A stretch of 57,500 nucleotides of DNA, taken from contig WPIO01000074.1 of assembly GCA_009760855.2 (NCBI GenBank), positions 270,001 through 327,500 of the forward strand. The letters run 5' to 3'. The position numbers and the translations under genes are program-made. Position 1 is the first letter of the stretch; the number at the start of each line of letters is the position of its first letter. Below the pieces are notes generated by a model that searched no databases, was not told the DNA's origin, and worked only from the letters and a program-made list of their open reading frames with translations. Positions 1 to 10,525 of the stretch are shown piece after piece. The stretch is from Cristatella mucedo (taxonomy: Eukaryota; Bryozoa; Phylactolaemata; Cristatellidae).

Positions 1-773
1 GCCGCGGCTGCCTGCAGCCGCGGCAGTTCGGATGCTCGGCTAGACAGACTGCCCTGGTGCTCTCGGCGGGCAGCGATGGCACATGCCTACCTGTTGGCCT
101 GTCTGCGTAGGCGTGCCGAGGCGTGCTTTGGACTGCCGTAGCCCCTCCCCCTTTCGGACCGATCGAGATCAATCCAAGTAGCGAGCGTCGAGTTCATGGT
201 TCAGCTGCTGCTGCTGCCAGAAGCATCCTGGGTATGGTAAGCTGCAAATCGGCCCTAGCCGGGGACTGACTGCCAGTAGAAGCTCTGCTCTCGCTCCAGA
301 GCCTCGGCTGTGGCAATGAGGCTTGAGTTGTCTCCCCTAGAACTGCTCGGGTTGAGGTGCTGCTGAGAGCCATGGTGCAAGACAAGGTGACGCGATTCCC
401 TGTCGTCACGTGTGCGTAACATGGTGAAATTCGCTTTCGGGCCACACTTGAGCCTGTATCTTAGCCCAGGGGTGGCTCGGTGCTTGCATCTCAAGCCAGT
501 GAAGACTCTTTTGCCGCATCATGTAAACGAGGAAATAGTGCAATCAGCCTTGACCTTGACTTTTTACTCAAAACTGCGCATTGTTTCGTCACGCGAACTG
601 TGCCATCGGTTCTCACATATTTGCCTCTATACGTCCATTAAAGCTCGATCTAACTCCACTCACCTCCCTCCCTCCTCCCTCCTCCATCTCCTTGTTTTCC
701 TCGCTCTCACTTTTGCTCTCGCTCTCACTCTCGCTCTCTCATTCGCGGGCTCGTGCACACACATGCACGCACG

Positions 774-811
<38 letters not shown>

Positions 812-903
812 AATACAATGCACACACTCACCTCTGTCTCTTTTTTGTTCACTCTCTCCACTCTTTGTCTGCCTGTCTGTCTGTCTGTCCCCCTCTCTCT
901 CTC

Positions 904-907
<4 letters not shown>

Positions 908-968
<61 letters not shown>
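908..968. repeat. (CT)n microsatellite
   Basis: About 60 bp of pure CT dinucleotides, following CT-rich and (CA)n DNA from 650 on. Confidence 0.9.
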
Positions 969-973
<5 letters not shown>

Positions 974-1254
974 ACCTCTCTCAAACAGACTTGATTCTTA
1001 GATTATGTGACCATCGTAGTATATCATTGAGCTGTCAGCTGCCGCTTAATGACAGAACGAGATGATGCCGGAGGGAATGAGGGAATGTAGGTACCATTCG
1101 CCTACACACCGCTGACGTTGCAGCAGCAGCTGCCACTCTGGTTTGCATGCTGCGGTTTCGCGACATCAGTCCATTCGTGGGTTCGACAGGCGGCAGCTGG
1201 CCTGTCAAACTGCCCGTGAGCGCTTCCGTGTCAGCGTCTGAGCCTGTGCTCACT

Positions 1255-1378
1255 CGCTCCGTGCCGCTCCAGCGCTAGCTACCGCTAACTAGCGCCAGCT
1301 AGCGCTCCAGCGCTAGTTAGCGCTAGCTCGCTCCGTGACGCTCCAGCGCTAGCTAGCTGCCGCTCCAGCGCAGCCAGC
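1255..1378. repeat. Clustered palindromic AGCGCTAGCTAGCG words
   Basis: The words CCAGCGCTAG, TAGCGCTAGC and CGCTCCGTG(A/C)CGCTCCAGCG recur several times in about 120 bp. Many are self-complementary, so the strand could fold into alternative hairpins. No known element is recognised. Confidence 0.5.
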
Positions 1379-1722
1379 TCGTGAGCTGCGGCCTGCGTGC
1401 CTTCGCGCTTAGGAGCAAGCGCCGGCGAAACGGAGGCAAAAGTCACGGAGACAAAGGTCACGGAGACTTCGATCCCTTCTACAGCAACGGTATGCATCTC
1501 CGGGGCGTGGCATGCACCTCGAGGCGGCCCTGCCTGTAGCAGCTGCCTGCTTCGCACCTCGGCTTTCGAACGAACGTCTAGCACGAACGGCTGTAGGAGC
1601 CTCTTGTTTCGTGTCACGTGGCCTCGGCGTCTGCACCGCCGGCGATTTTTTGTTGTCCCGTGAGAGCACGTTGTTGTGAGGCCACTCAAGTCGCCACTAT
1701 GCTTTGCTTGTGTTTGCTCCAG

Positions 1723-1776
1723 GAGCACGCCTGCAGCTATCACTGCCTAACCCGGGGCCTGCAGCAGCCGCCCGCG
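1723..1776 (+). CDS. Candidate small Eph upstream exon (juxtamembrane)
   Basis: A 54-nt stretch lies between a strong acceptor (TTTGCTCCAG) and a consensus donor (CCCGCG|GTAAGT). In the phase that fits the next candidate exon and the kinase exon it reads ARLQLSLPNPGPAAAAR, open and proline-rich. There is no family motif, so support is only splice signals and phase. Confidence 0.3.
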
Positions 1777-2021
1777 GTAAGTGCCTCGCTGCCTGGCAGC
1801 GCAGCTGGGTGGCGGCTGACCTCTCGGCCGCCGCCCAGCGCCAGGTCAGCGGCCACCCAGCCCGCAATCCCGCAGATCCTGCTGCAGCTGTGAGCTCCTC
1901 AGCCATTTTGCCCGGCAGATCCGGCTTCTGCTGGGGCTGCCCTGCCGGCAGGCAAGCAGGGCTCGCCTGCCGGATGCGCTCCGACGCCCCGTGACGGCTG
2001 GCTCCTTTGCTGCCATTGTAG

Positions 2022-2054
2022 CAATGGACCAGCAGCCGATGGAGCCAGCTCCGC
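2022..2054 (+). CDS. Candidate microexon upstream of Eph kinase exon
   Basis: Thirty-three nt lie between CCATTGTAG and CTCCGC|GTAAGT. The phase (two bases in, one base out) matches both 1723-1776 and the kinase exon at 2422; joined, it reads MDQQPMEPAP then a proline-rich linker into KTYVDP. It could be a chance pair of splice-like signals. Confidence 0.3.
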
Positions 2055-2129
2055 GTAAGTGCAACAACGATTACCTCAGCCTGCTGCCACCATTGCATCT
2101 GCACAGGGATCTGATTTTCGAATCGCATT

Positions 2130-2177
2130 AAGCTTTCTCTCTCTCTCACTCTCTCTGTCTCTATCTCTCTATATATT

Positions 2178-2262
<85 letters not shown>

Positions 2263-2309
2263 GTTGCTCTCCCTTTCTCTATGTTGCTCTCTCTCTCTCT
2301 CTCTCACTG
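2130..2309. repeat. (CT)n tract directly upstream of Eph kinase exon
   Basis: CT dinucleotides, pure at about 2181-2260, interrupted by ATGTTG words, end in CACTGCAG at 2312. On the transcribed strand this is a pyrimidine tract running into a consensus acceptor. Confidence 0.9.
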
Positions 2310-2421
2310 CAGCGTTTGTATGACCACACGCCCCGGCCGGGGGGGGGGAGGGGCCTCTCTTGGCGGCGCTGCGTGTGCACCGAGCGCCGAGCCAATCGTC
2401 CCTCGTCGTTCTCTACCGCAG

Positions 2422-2825
2422 CCGCTCCCACGACGCCACTCTTCGCGCCGCCGGCGCCGTCGCAGCCCAAGACGTACGTCGACCCGCACACGTACGAGGA
2501 CCCGCAGCAGGCCATGCGCGAGTTCACGCGTGAGATCGACTGCTCTTACATCACGATCGAGTCGGTGATCGGTGGCGGCGAGTTCGGCGACGTGTGCCGC
2601 GGCGTGCTGCGTCTGCCCATGCATCCCGACGCGGTCGTCGCGATCAAGACGCTCAAGGCCGGTGCCGCCGAGAAGAGCCGGCTTGAGTTCCTCACGGAGG
2701 CGTCCATCATGGGCCAGTTCGACGATCCCAACGTCATCTACCTGGAGGGCGTCGTCACCAAGAGCAACCCGATCATGATCGTGACCGAGTACATGGAGAA
2801 CGGCTCGCTCGACACGTTTCTCAGG
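2422..2825 (+). CDS. Eph exon: juxtamembrane and kinase N-lobe
   Basis: Acceptor CTACCGCAG, donor CTCAGG|GTAAGC. It starts with two bases of a split codon and ends in phase 0 (404 nt). It encodes a proline-rich linker, the two juxtamembrane tyrosines, the glycine loop, the catalytic lysine, the helix-C glutamate ([11 protein letters not shown]) and the hinge to SLDTFLR. A second strong acceptor after a long CT tract (exon start 2313) keeps the frame open upstream but is in a different phase from the candidate exons before it, so 2422 is preferred. Confidence 0.9.
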
Positions 2826-5800
2826 GTAAGCTGAGTGCATGCCCGCGCAGCAGCGGCGTCGGCGGCTGAGACGATGACGGGTGGTGGGCAGGCTAAGCCG
2901 GCCGAAGCCCTGCACATGTCGCCCGAGCTCGGCATCTTCCGCACTGACGTCGTCATAGTGCATAGTGCGCTGTTGATTAGAGAGTGCGCTCGCTCGTCTG
3001 TCAGCACTGGCACAAAGCTGCAGCTGCAGCTCCCGGTTAGGCTGCCCGGGTGCTCGACGGCGCCCGGCGTAAGCTCGAGCCGTGAGGCATGCGCAATGCG
3101 ACTCGAAAGAGATCAAGCTTATTTGAGGACGCTTTTGCAAATGGATTATATTTGTTATCCTATATATTATCTTGTGACCCACTGTCTGTGAGATGGCAGC
3201 ACGGGCGTGCATGCGCACTCGCGCGCGCACGCGCATGCAGACACACGTGACCAGGCACAACATGGCGGTCGTACACGTGATGCTTCCTTTCGACCTAGCC
3301 GAAGCTCTCAGCCAGCGAGAGCGTCGGTGCGAGCGACGGTTCTCAGTTCTACAGGGAAAATGGTCGAGCTTCGAGGAGCGAGCGAGGCTTTTATTTCCGC
3401 TGTCGACCGTGACCGCACGTCCGACCCGCTCGTCCGTCATTTCTTGGACTCCGATACCAGTGCAGTGCTGCTGAAGAAGTCCATTTTTTCTGCCTGTCTG
3501 GTCTGTCTCACTGTAGATGATGAGTCCAACTTTTTTTTTTCCTTTTGACAGTGTGCGGCTCGACTCAAGCGCTTCTGCAGTTTTCTGGAGTACGCGAACT
3601 GGCGTACAGGATAGGAGTAGTGGGCTGCTGCCGAGCTAAGATTTACGAATGGCTGTCATTTCTTTTAGCCGCGCCAAGCACGCGTGGAAGCAGTTAAGGT
3701 GTAATAACGATAATAATAATGATGCATTTGCTACAGTGCCCTCGGAGAACTCGATCTCTTTCTAGGCACTTTACATTAGCTGGTCTGACCGAACTTCATA
3801 AACGCTGTCACGACGAGGGTATGCAGCCAGTTCTGCTAAGCCTGCAGGGTTTGCATTTTCGAGAATTTCGCTATGATTCGCATACCAATTGGTCAATTGG
3901 TCGTCTGCTCAGACGACTGCATGAGACCAGCATGCCAGCAGCCGAAAATGCCTCTCGATGCTGTGCCCTCGGGTCACTCGGGGTCACTCTTTCGTCACTC
4001 GGCTCCTCGAGGGAACGCCCACGCTTAATTGCCGACGTGCACCGGATTCCAGCTATCGGCACACCTCAATCCAGTTCGTCACCGTCTTCTGATTCTATCC
4101 GATCAAGTTGCATGCTCGGCTGCTCGGGGCAAAATCGTAGCACGTAGACCGAAGTGGTCGCCGGTACGAAATGCGGGTCATCCGAAGCGACTTCGTGCTT
4201 CGGCGCGAGCTCTGCACTTCCCTGCCACTGCTGCCACTGCTGCTGCTGCAGCAGCTGCTGCTGCTAGGAGCGCTACTGCCTGCGCATGCGCCGGTACCAG
4301 CGCGTGCTGCGGTCGGCCCGCCGTGCGCAGGGGCCGACGTCGCCGCCAGCCTCTGGCCTGCCTCTTTTGCAGAACAACGACGGCAAGCTGGCGACGGTGC
4401 AGCTGCTGCACATGCTTCGCGGCATTGCCTCGGGCATGCGCTACCTGTCCGACATTGGCTACGTGCACCGCGACCTGGCAGCGCGAAACATACTCGTCAG
4501 CGGGCAGCTGGTGTGCAAGGTGGCCGACTTTGGGCTCTCGCGCGAAGTCGAGTACGACACGTCGGAGGGCGCCTACACGACGCGGGTGAGAGCAGAGCAG
4601 AGCGTCGCGCTCGAGCGCCGAGTAGAGCTGCTGCTGCTGCCGTACATCTATTTTATGAAATTATTTAAATTAAAATTATCTATTTTATAAAATTATTTTA
4701 TTAAATTTATTTAAACTCACTATCTGCCTCCGCCCTTCTCTCCACGCAGCGTCTCGAGCGCCTTCCGGGCGCAGCGGGCGAGAAGGGGCATCGCAGCAGT
4801 CGCAGCAGCAGCAGTCGCAGCAGCAGCAGTCGCAGCAGCAGCAGTCGCAGCAGCAGCAGTCGCAGCAGCAGCAACAGTCGCAGCAGCGTTCGTGGCTGCA
4901 TCGTTCATTTATTGTCACGCGTCGGCCGGCGGTGCAGCAGCCCTGCGCAGTAGGCTTGCTCTCATCGTGCGCTCAACCATCTTGCCTCGTCGTCGTCGGC
5001 AGGGCGGCAAGATACCGGTTCGCTGGACTGCGCCCGAGGCCATAGCCTACCGCAAGTTCACCTCGGCCTCGGACGTGTGGTCGTTTGGCATCGTCATGTG
5101 GGAGGTGATGTCGTTCGGCGAGCGGCCCTACTGGAACTGGTCGAACCAGGAAGTGATCAAAGTGGTGGAGCAGAGCTACCGTCTGCCGCCGCCGATGGTG
5201 AGCCGCCGCTTCGCTTCTGGCCTCCTCTCGAGTCCATGCTTTATCCTTTGGCGCTGCCGCCGCCGCCGCGCGGCCGCCCCAGTGCCGCCGGCGGACCGCG
5301 AGAACCGTCGAATGAGAGGGGCAGAAGTGAGACGGAAGGTCAGAGGACGAAAACTTTTATAAATAAAAGGTCGAGAAAAGGTCCGGCAGTTTTCAGTGCA
5401 GCACTGCGGGCTGTTGGTGGCAGTGCTGCAGGGGGGAAGGGGGGGATCCACCGTTTGAGCCCTTCCAAGCGTAGTGCCTTGCCACGAGAGCGTTTGGTGG
5501 CCACACCGACGATTAATAAAAATAACAATGAATAAAATAAATTTTTATAGTACCCTCAGAGAACTTAATCTCTTTCTAGGCAGTTTACATTCGGTACAAC
5601 GGAAGTGGTGCCTTGCTGCTAGAGCGTTTTGTCACCATGCCGACGAATCTGGCACGCGCCAAGTTTTTCACGAGACAATCGCCTGAACGTTTCCGTTTCG
5701 CTTGCTTGTTGGGGGGTGTGTATGTGGGCGGGAGCGACGAGGTACCGCTGTTCAGCAGACCGAGATCGGGCGTGGGCCCGACCCCTACCTGGGTAGCCGA

Positions 5801-7187
5801 GGTCGTGTTCGAGGCAGTAGCTGCTTAGCTGCCTCGCCCACTGTCTCACTGCTGCCTCGCCCACTGCCCCGGTATGCCGACGCCAGTGCCAAGTCGTGTT
5901 TCCGGGCTTCTGGATCGGTTATTTACATATTATTATATTGCTACATATTATTAATATAATATAATATAGTATTATATAATATATTATTATATATATTTAT
6001 GCAAATCTCCTCTCCCGTGCCTGGAGCCTTAGCAAGGCAGCTTAATGTGCAACATCCGGGCAACATGAGGAGGAATTTTGTCGTCACATGCCCAAACCTA
6101 GCCACGCCCCTGGCTCAGGTTTCTTTGAACCACCTTCGACCCCTCTTCCGGCCGATCGGGTGTGCTTACAGCGGCAGCAGCAGCACTGTCGTTTGTAGCT
6201 GAGCTGTCACCGACAGAATAGAAAAGCCCCGGCTGTCCAGCGAGACGACATCCTCCTCGTAATGACCCCTCATCCTCCAACGAGACGTATGGCCGCTATG
6301 ACGACACGTTCGAAGAAGCTTAAACCGTCCCTCGGTAGCATTTCCTGGGATTTGTCCTTGCGATTTGTCGTTTTTGTCTGCTCGTGCTCGTGCACCAACC
6401 GAACGCGCTTCCTACGCAGTAAAATGCAAATTAAATAGTTTTTATTAAATAATTTTCAAACTAATAGTTTTTTAAATAATTAAATTAAAGCCAACATTAA
6501 TTTAATTGCTGTTACGCCTCAGCTTTTCTATCCTATGCCGTCGGTCCGTCTCCTGGCCCGCATGACGCCACCCCAGAGGCTTTTAAGGTGCCGACATCAG
6601 GTGAGCAGCTGGCCACGTGCCCGTGTCACGTGCTAGGGCAGATCGAGCCCCTCCGACCGGTCTGTGCACGTTTGTTAGTTCTGCTCGCACGCACAGTGGT
6701 GGCCGTCTCTCCCAGCGGCCCAAAAGCTGGCTGAGCGCTCGGCAGAGAGCTCGATAGCCAGAGGGGCTGCGCCGCCTTCTCGAAAAGCTCCAGCGGTCGG
6801 CAGGAAAGGCGTCAGCAGCAGCAGCAGCAGCTGGCTGCTGCTGCTGTCTGGCTTCTGTCTCCTCTGGCTTTGGCAGCACGGACCGAAGCAGCCGCTGCAG
6901 CCACCGCTCGGAGTTTGACGCCTCTTTGACACGCTCGCTTGCCCACCGCTCGCAGGACTGTCCCGAGGCCGTGCATCAGCTGATGCTCGACTGCTGGCAG
7001 AAGGAGCGGCAGCACAGACCCAAGTTCGCCGCCATCGTGCAGACGCTGGACCGGCTCATCCTCACTCCCGAGCTGCTCCGCAAGATCGCCAAGCCTGCGT
7101 GAGTGCTTCGCTCCTCCTTCCGTCGCCTCGACTGTCCCCCTCAACTCCCCTGCCAGGGGGGGCAGGGAGGGCAGGCCGGGCCATGCC

Positions 7188-7284
<97 letters not shown>

Positions 7285-8027
7285 TGAGAGAGAGATAGAG
7301 AGATAGAGATAGAGAGAGAGAGAGAGGGCTCGTTCGTACGGCAGCGCCCGAGTCGGCAATCGAGTCAGGAATCAGCGAATCATTGCCTCGAGCTCGAACT
7401 GCAGCCAGCCAGCTAGCGTCGTCAGTCTGCAGTCGCCTCCTCGCTGATGCAACGCTCCTTTTGGCATCGACTATCGCCAGCGCGATGAGCCGTGCGAGGG
7501 CCGGAGCTGATTCTTTGCCATCCGTGCCTTTTAATAGCTGCACCGGTGGCTTCGCGACGGACGACGTCTTCGACGGTTGCAGCAGCGACGTCTTCGTTGG
7601 TGGCCAGTTTGCCACGGTCGAGCAGTGGCTGGTTGCCATCAAGATGGAGCGCTATCTGGAGACGTTCCACGCTTTCGGCTGTACGAGCATGGATCGCGTC
7701 GCGATGCTGTCGCCCGGCGATCTGACCAGCATGGGCATAACGTTGGTCGGCCACCAGGCCAAGATCGCGAAGAGCCTAAACTCGCTTCGGCGTCTGTCAT
7801 CTGGCCATCGCTTGTCGGCATCGTCGGCCAGTGGCGGAGGTGGGGGAGGCATCGGCTCCGACCGGTTCCTGGGGTCACTGGGTCCTCAACATCACGCGCT
7901 GGAGGCTAGCCCTCTGTGCGGAGCTCAGCTCTCCATACCGACGAACGGTAGCGGCATCGGAGGAGGAGGCGGTGGCGGCTTCGCGACGTCTCCCCGAACG
8001 TCCAACGTCGAGGGCTTCCTCGTGTGA
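2422..8027 (+). CDS. Eph receptor tyrosine kinase, 3' part (kinase + SAM), exons 2422-2825, 4373-4585, 5003-5197, 6956-7098, 7433-8027
   Basis: This is the cytoplasmic part of an Eph receptor, the membrane tyrosine kinase that binds ephrins on neighbouring cells. Seen: juxtamembrane [12 protein letters not shown] with the two usual regulatory tyrosines; glycine loop [12 protein letters not shown] lysine; [11 protein letters not shown] hinge; HRDLAARN catalytic loop; [19 protein letters not shown] activation segment; [32 protein letters not shown]; then a SAM domain ([14 protein letters not shown] to [15 protein letters not shown]) and a stop. All catalytic residues are present, so it should be an active kinase. 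Five exons join without frame breaks (404, 213, 195, 143 and 595 nt including the stop; about 515 residues). The loop wording is nearer to invertebrate Eph than to vertebrate EphA/EphB, as I recall them. The ectodomain and membrane helix are not in the window or not recognisable. Paralogue (EphA or EphB type) cannot be assigned. Confidence 0.95.
3705..3778 (-). mobile_element. L2-clade LINE 3' end (tail fragment)
   Basis: ATAATAATA tail then the shared 3' hairpin (GTGCCCTCGGAGAACTCGAT, TCTCTTTCTAGGCACT) and part of the preceding TTTACAT box. It is truncated after about 75 bp and lies in the first kinase intron (2826-4372), which otherwise shows nothing recognisable. Confidence 0.75.
4373..4585 (+). 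CDS. Eph exon: catalytic loop and DFG
   Basis: Acceptor CCTCTTTTGCAG, donor ACGCGG|GTGAGA, 213 nt, phase 0 at both ends. It encodes [15 protein letters not shown], then [17 protein letters not shown] and the activation-loop residues EGAYTTR. Both catalytic aspartates are present. Confidence 0.95.
4586..5002 (+). other. Eph intron with 15-bp CAG-rich minisatellite
   Basis: The intron contains an AT-rich patch (4650-4715) and at about 4797-4880 five to six copies of a 15-bp unit (GTCGCAGCAGCAGCA). Frames open through it on either strand are repeat translations. Confidence 0.7.
5003..5197 (+). CDS. Eph exon: kinase P+1 loop and C-lobe
   Basis: Acceptor CGTCGTCGGCAG, donor CCGATG|GTGAGC, 195 nt, phase 0 at both ends. 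It encodes [39 protein letters not shown] and YRLPPPM, the P+1 loop and helices F-G of a tyrosine kinase. Confidence 0.95.
5471..5652 (-). mobile_element. L2 LINE tail flanked by about 45-bp imperfect direct repeats
   Basis: An AT-rich tail and the L2 3' hairpin (about 5512-5604, minus orientation) sit between two related blocks, 5471-5516 and 5607-5652, both of the form GTRGTGCCTTG...GAGCGTTTnGT...CCGACGA. The blocks look like a long, diverged target-site duplication. Confidence 0.65.
5930..6955 (+). other. Eph intron, no gene
   Basis: AT-rich patches at 5925-6000 and 6420-6510 and CAG-repeat-like DNA at 6808-6845. No coding signal consistent with the kinase reading frame until the acceptor at 6955. 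Confidence 0.6.
6956..7098 (+). CDS. Eph exon: end of kinase C-lobe
   Basis: Acceptor CCGCTCGCAG, donor CCTGC|GTGAGT, 143 nt. It encodes [17 protein letters not shown] and [14 protein letters not shown], the last kinase helices, and ends with two bases of an alanine codon completed by the SAM exon. Confidence 0.93.
7190..7327. repeat. (GA)n microsatellite in Eph kinase-SAM intron
   Basis: About 135 bp of GA dinucleotides fill nearly half of the 334-bp intron. Here the purine strand is the sense strand, unlike the tracts in CEP162. Confidence 0.9.
7433..8027 (+). CDS. Eph terminal exon: SAM domain, Gly/Ser-rich tail, stop
   Basis: The acceptor TCTGCAG at 7432 was chosen because only it restores the phase left by the kinase-tail exon (other AGs at 7404 and 7425 do not). 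It encodes a linker of about 50 residues, a SAM domain ([16 protein letters not shown] to [11 protein letters not shown]), then about 75 residues rich in glycine and serine, and ends GFLV-stop. F-x-V at the C-terminus would suit a class II PDZ ligand. The tail after SAM is much longer than the few residues usual in Eph receptors. The first 20 or so residues are the least certain part. Confidence 0.88.
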
Positions 8028-9120
8028 CCCAGTCGCATGGGATGGACGATGCATTTCCCGGCAGTGCCTCCGCCGGCGTCTTTGCCGGAGTCGCTGCCCC
8101 TCTCGGAGCTGCTCTCTGTCCAGCCCAGCCTTCAGCACTCGTTCGACCTTGCCCTTGGCTCTCCTGTGAATCGGACTGCTCCTCTGCCAGGCGGTTGTAT
8201 TCGAACTAACATGCGGGCCAGCTGGGCCACGTGACGTTGGGGGGGGCACGTGACCGCTCGGGCCGCTGGCGAAGCAAGTTCGGAGCCGACACGATGCGGC
8301 CGACCAACGCATTAGCATGCTGCCGCAATGTCGTTCGAGCCGCCCCGAAGCGCAGCTCGAGGCCGTCCACAGCAAGGTTGGCGGTTAGCGCCCGTCCTTG
8401 CCAGATTTGCAAAAACGGGCAAACGACCAAACTCCTTCCTAAGGAAGTCGCGTCATTGATTCACGCAGAGCTGGCGATACCAGACACTGATGAATCCGCC
8501 AGTTTGGTTGAAGGAGGTCAGGCTAAGCATCGAGCAGCTGCATCGATGCTCGCCAATTGGAGCTCGGCTCAACATTGAGCTCGGCGAAACGCTCGCCGAT
8601 TGGAGCGATTGGCTAAATACCTGCCAGTCGATCGTTTCTCATGACTACTTGTCGATGCAGGCAGCTACCGTGTAGCTGATAATCGCCTTAGCCTCCATTT
8701 TGTGATGGGAAATTTGAAAAGAAAATCTGCTGCTTTTAAATCCCTACGCCCTGCTGCTAATGCAGCCAGTGATTTAGCTACTGCTGTCTATTTATGATCA
8801 GCTGAGCACATCCGGTAGAAGGTGTGCTAGCGTTTGATGGCTAAGAAATATACGTGTGCCGCCTCGTCGTAGTCCTCGAAGTTGTAGCTGACAAGCGTAA
8901 TTAGTGTCTATTTCGCATTGTATATTTAACTAGCCAGTCGGCTGGCCTGAGGTCACGGGTCGAGCACTGGCCTGAGGTCACGGGTCGAGCGGTCCATGAT
9001 GAATTGCTCTAGCCGCAGCTTTGTGGGAATACAAGTACCGGGCACAGATAGCAGAACGGGTGGATGTATTGGATAAGTGAAGGACGGTGTATCTTTTCTT
9101 CACGGCCAATGCCGTTGGTC
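8028..9120 (+). other. Eph 3' UTR and downstream DNA, no gene
   Basis: Includes the presumed 3' UTR. A duplicated 22-bp word (GGCCTGAGGTCACGGGTCGA...) occurs at 8945 and 8969. No clear AATAAA was found close to the stop. Nothing else recognised. Confidence 0.5.
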
Positions 9121-9121
9121 G

Positions 9122-9738
9122 TAATAATAATAATAACAATAACAATAATATTGTCTAGCACCCTCAGAGAACTCAGTCTCTTTCTAGGCACTTTACATTT
9201 GCTGCGTAGGAAGCAAGATGTAATGGTTTATGGTATCATGCTCAATGACCACAAGCATAAGATGGTTAAAGGTGACGCGAACAAGGTCAGTGTCAGCATG
9301 CAATAGCATCAGAACGCATAAGCTCACAAGCGACGAATCACACGGACCCTCTAAATGTTGTGGTAAATATATGCGTTTTAGCTTCCTTTTAAATGTGGTC
9401 AAGTCAGAGTATGCTGTGACGCCAGTCGGAAGTGAGTTCCAGGCTTTGGGAGCATATGAACTAAAGGCACTGCCTCAAAAGGATTTGAGGCTCGTACGAA
9501 GTCGCTAATAAACGATTAGATTCAGAAAAGCAAGTGGTACGAAGCTTACTTAGCCTGGCGGTGGAGTAGATCTTAAAGGTAGTCTGTGCGTGCAAAGAAT
9601 GAAGGACCTATAATTGAGGGACCGAACCTTAAAGCCGCTCGACTGGGAGTCGGCGCCGGTCGGCGAGAAGTGGTGTGGTGTAGCAATTGCAGCGCTCACG
9701 AAAGACAAGTCTAGCAGCAGAGTTCTGCACCACCTGTG
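9122..9738 (-). mobile_element. L2-clade LINE, 5'-truncated
   Basis: Tail of ATA/ACA repeats, 3' hairpin at 9157-9198, then on the minus strand the degraded C-terminal reverse-transcriptase-ORF sequence (…SLxSYAPKAWNSLP-type, seen at 9410-9480). About 615 bp. It faces the plus-strand copy at 10205-10525. Confidence 0.85.
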
Positions 9739-10204
9739 AGCAAGCAGGTGAGAGAAGAGTGAGAAAGAGAGAACATCGAGGCGGCCATTTTGCTCGGGCT
9801 CAAGGCGAAGAATGCACTGAATGCGTTGCACTCGCGGTTGCCGAATGTGTCGTTCGAGGAAGCTTTAGCAATTTTCGAGATCGAGGTCGTCGCCATGAAC
9901 TCGTGCTACCGTTACCCGCTGCTCTCCGCATCATCTCATCATCATCATCATCTCCGCTGCTCTCCGCATGCAGACGGCGGCGGAACGTGGCCGAACGTCG
10001 AGCGTCGCCCGCAGCCGCCAATGTGGGAGCAATTAGCGGAGCTCCGCCGTCCGGTGGCCGCATACCTGGCTGTTGTGGGCGGCTGGCATCCGAGCGTGCT
10101 TGGCCAGCTAACCGCAGCTACGTAGCCGAAGCACTGACTCCGCGAAACACTCGTGCACACTGACGCTGCGACTAGCGAGCGCTCACTCGCTCGTGCTTTC
10201 CGCG

Positions 10205-10525
10205 CACACTCCCCTGACTTGACCACATTTAAAAGGAACTTAAAAACACACCTACTTAGGACAGCATTTAGTGGGTCCCTGTGATTCGTCCTTCACGTGC
10301 TCATGCGTGCTGACACTGTGCATGCTGTCACTAACCATATTTGCATGCTGACCCTGTGCATGTCACCCCTAACCCTGTTATTCATTTTGTTTGTTTATCA
10401 AGCATGATTTTACTCACCATTCAATTGCATTTCCCTTTGCAGTAAATGTATAGCGCCTAGAAAGAGATTAAGTCCTCCGAGGGCACTTTATCAAGTACAT
10501 TGTTATTATTATTATTATTATTCCC
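10205..10525 (+). mobile_element. L2-clade LINE 3' end
   Basis: Begins in DLTTFKRNLKTHLxRTAFSG, stop TGA at 10282, then the family 3' UTR (GTGCTCATGCGTGCTGACAC), the hairpin (10450-10491) and an ATT repeat tail. Confidence 0.88.

Larger units (their letters stand above)
1..1722 (+). other. Upstream intron or flank of Eph gene; microsatellites, no supported exon
   Basis: I see no Eph ectodomain, fibronectin repeat or membrane helix here. The stretch holds (CA)n at 775-806, CT-rich DNA at 650-740, a pure (CT)n at 908-968, and a cluster of self-complementary AGCGCTAGCT-type words at 1270-1375. Open frames across 412-1065 are translations of the microsatellites. Confidence 0.5.

Noticed and set aside
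412-1065. 217-residue frame rich in Ser/Leu/His-Thr repeats
   Set aside because: It is a translation of neighbouring CA and CT microsatellites with no independent coding signal.
2313-2421. Extension of the Eph kinase exon to the acceptor after the CT tract
   Set aside because: The frame is open and the acceptor is strong, but the added residues do not resemble Eph juxtamembrane sequence and the phase does not match upstream candidates; kept as an alternative only.
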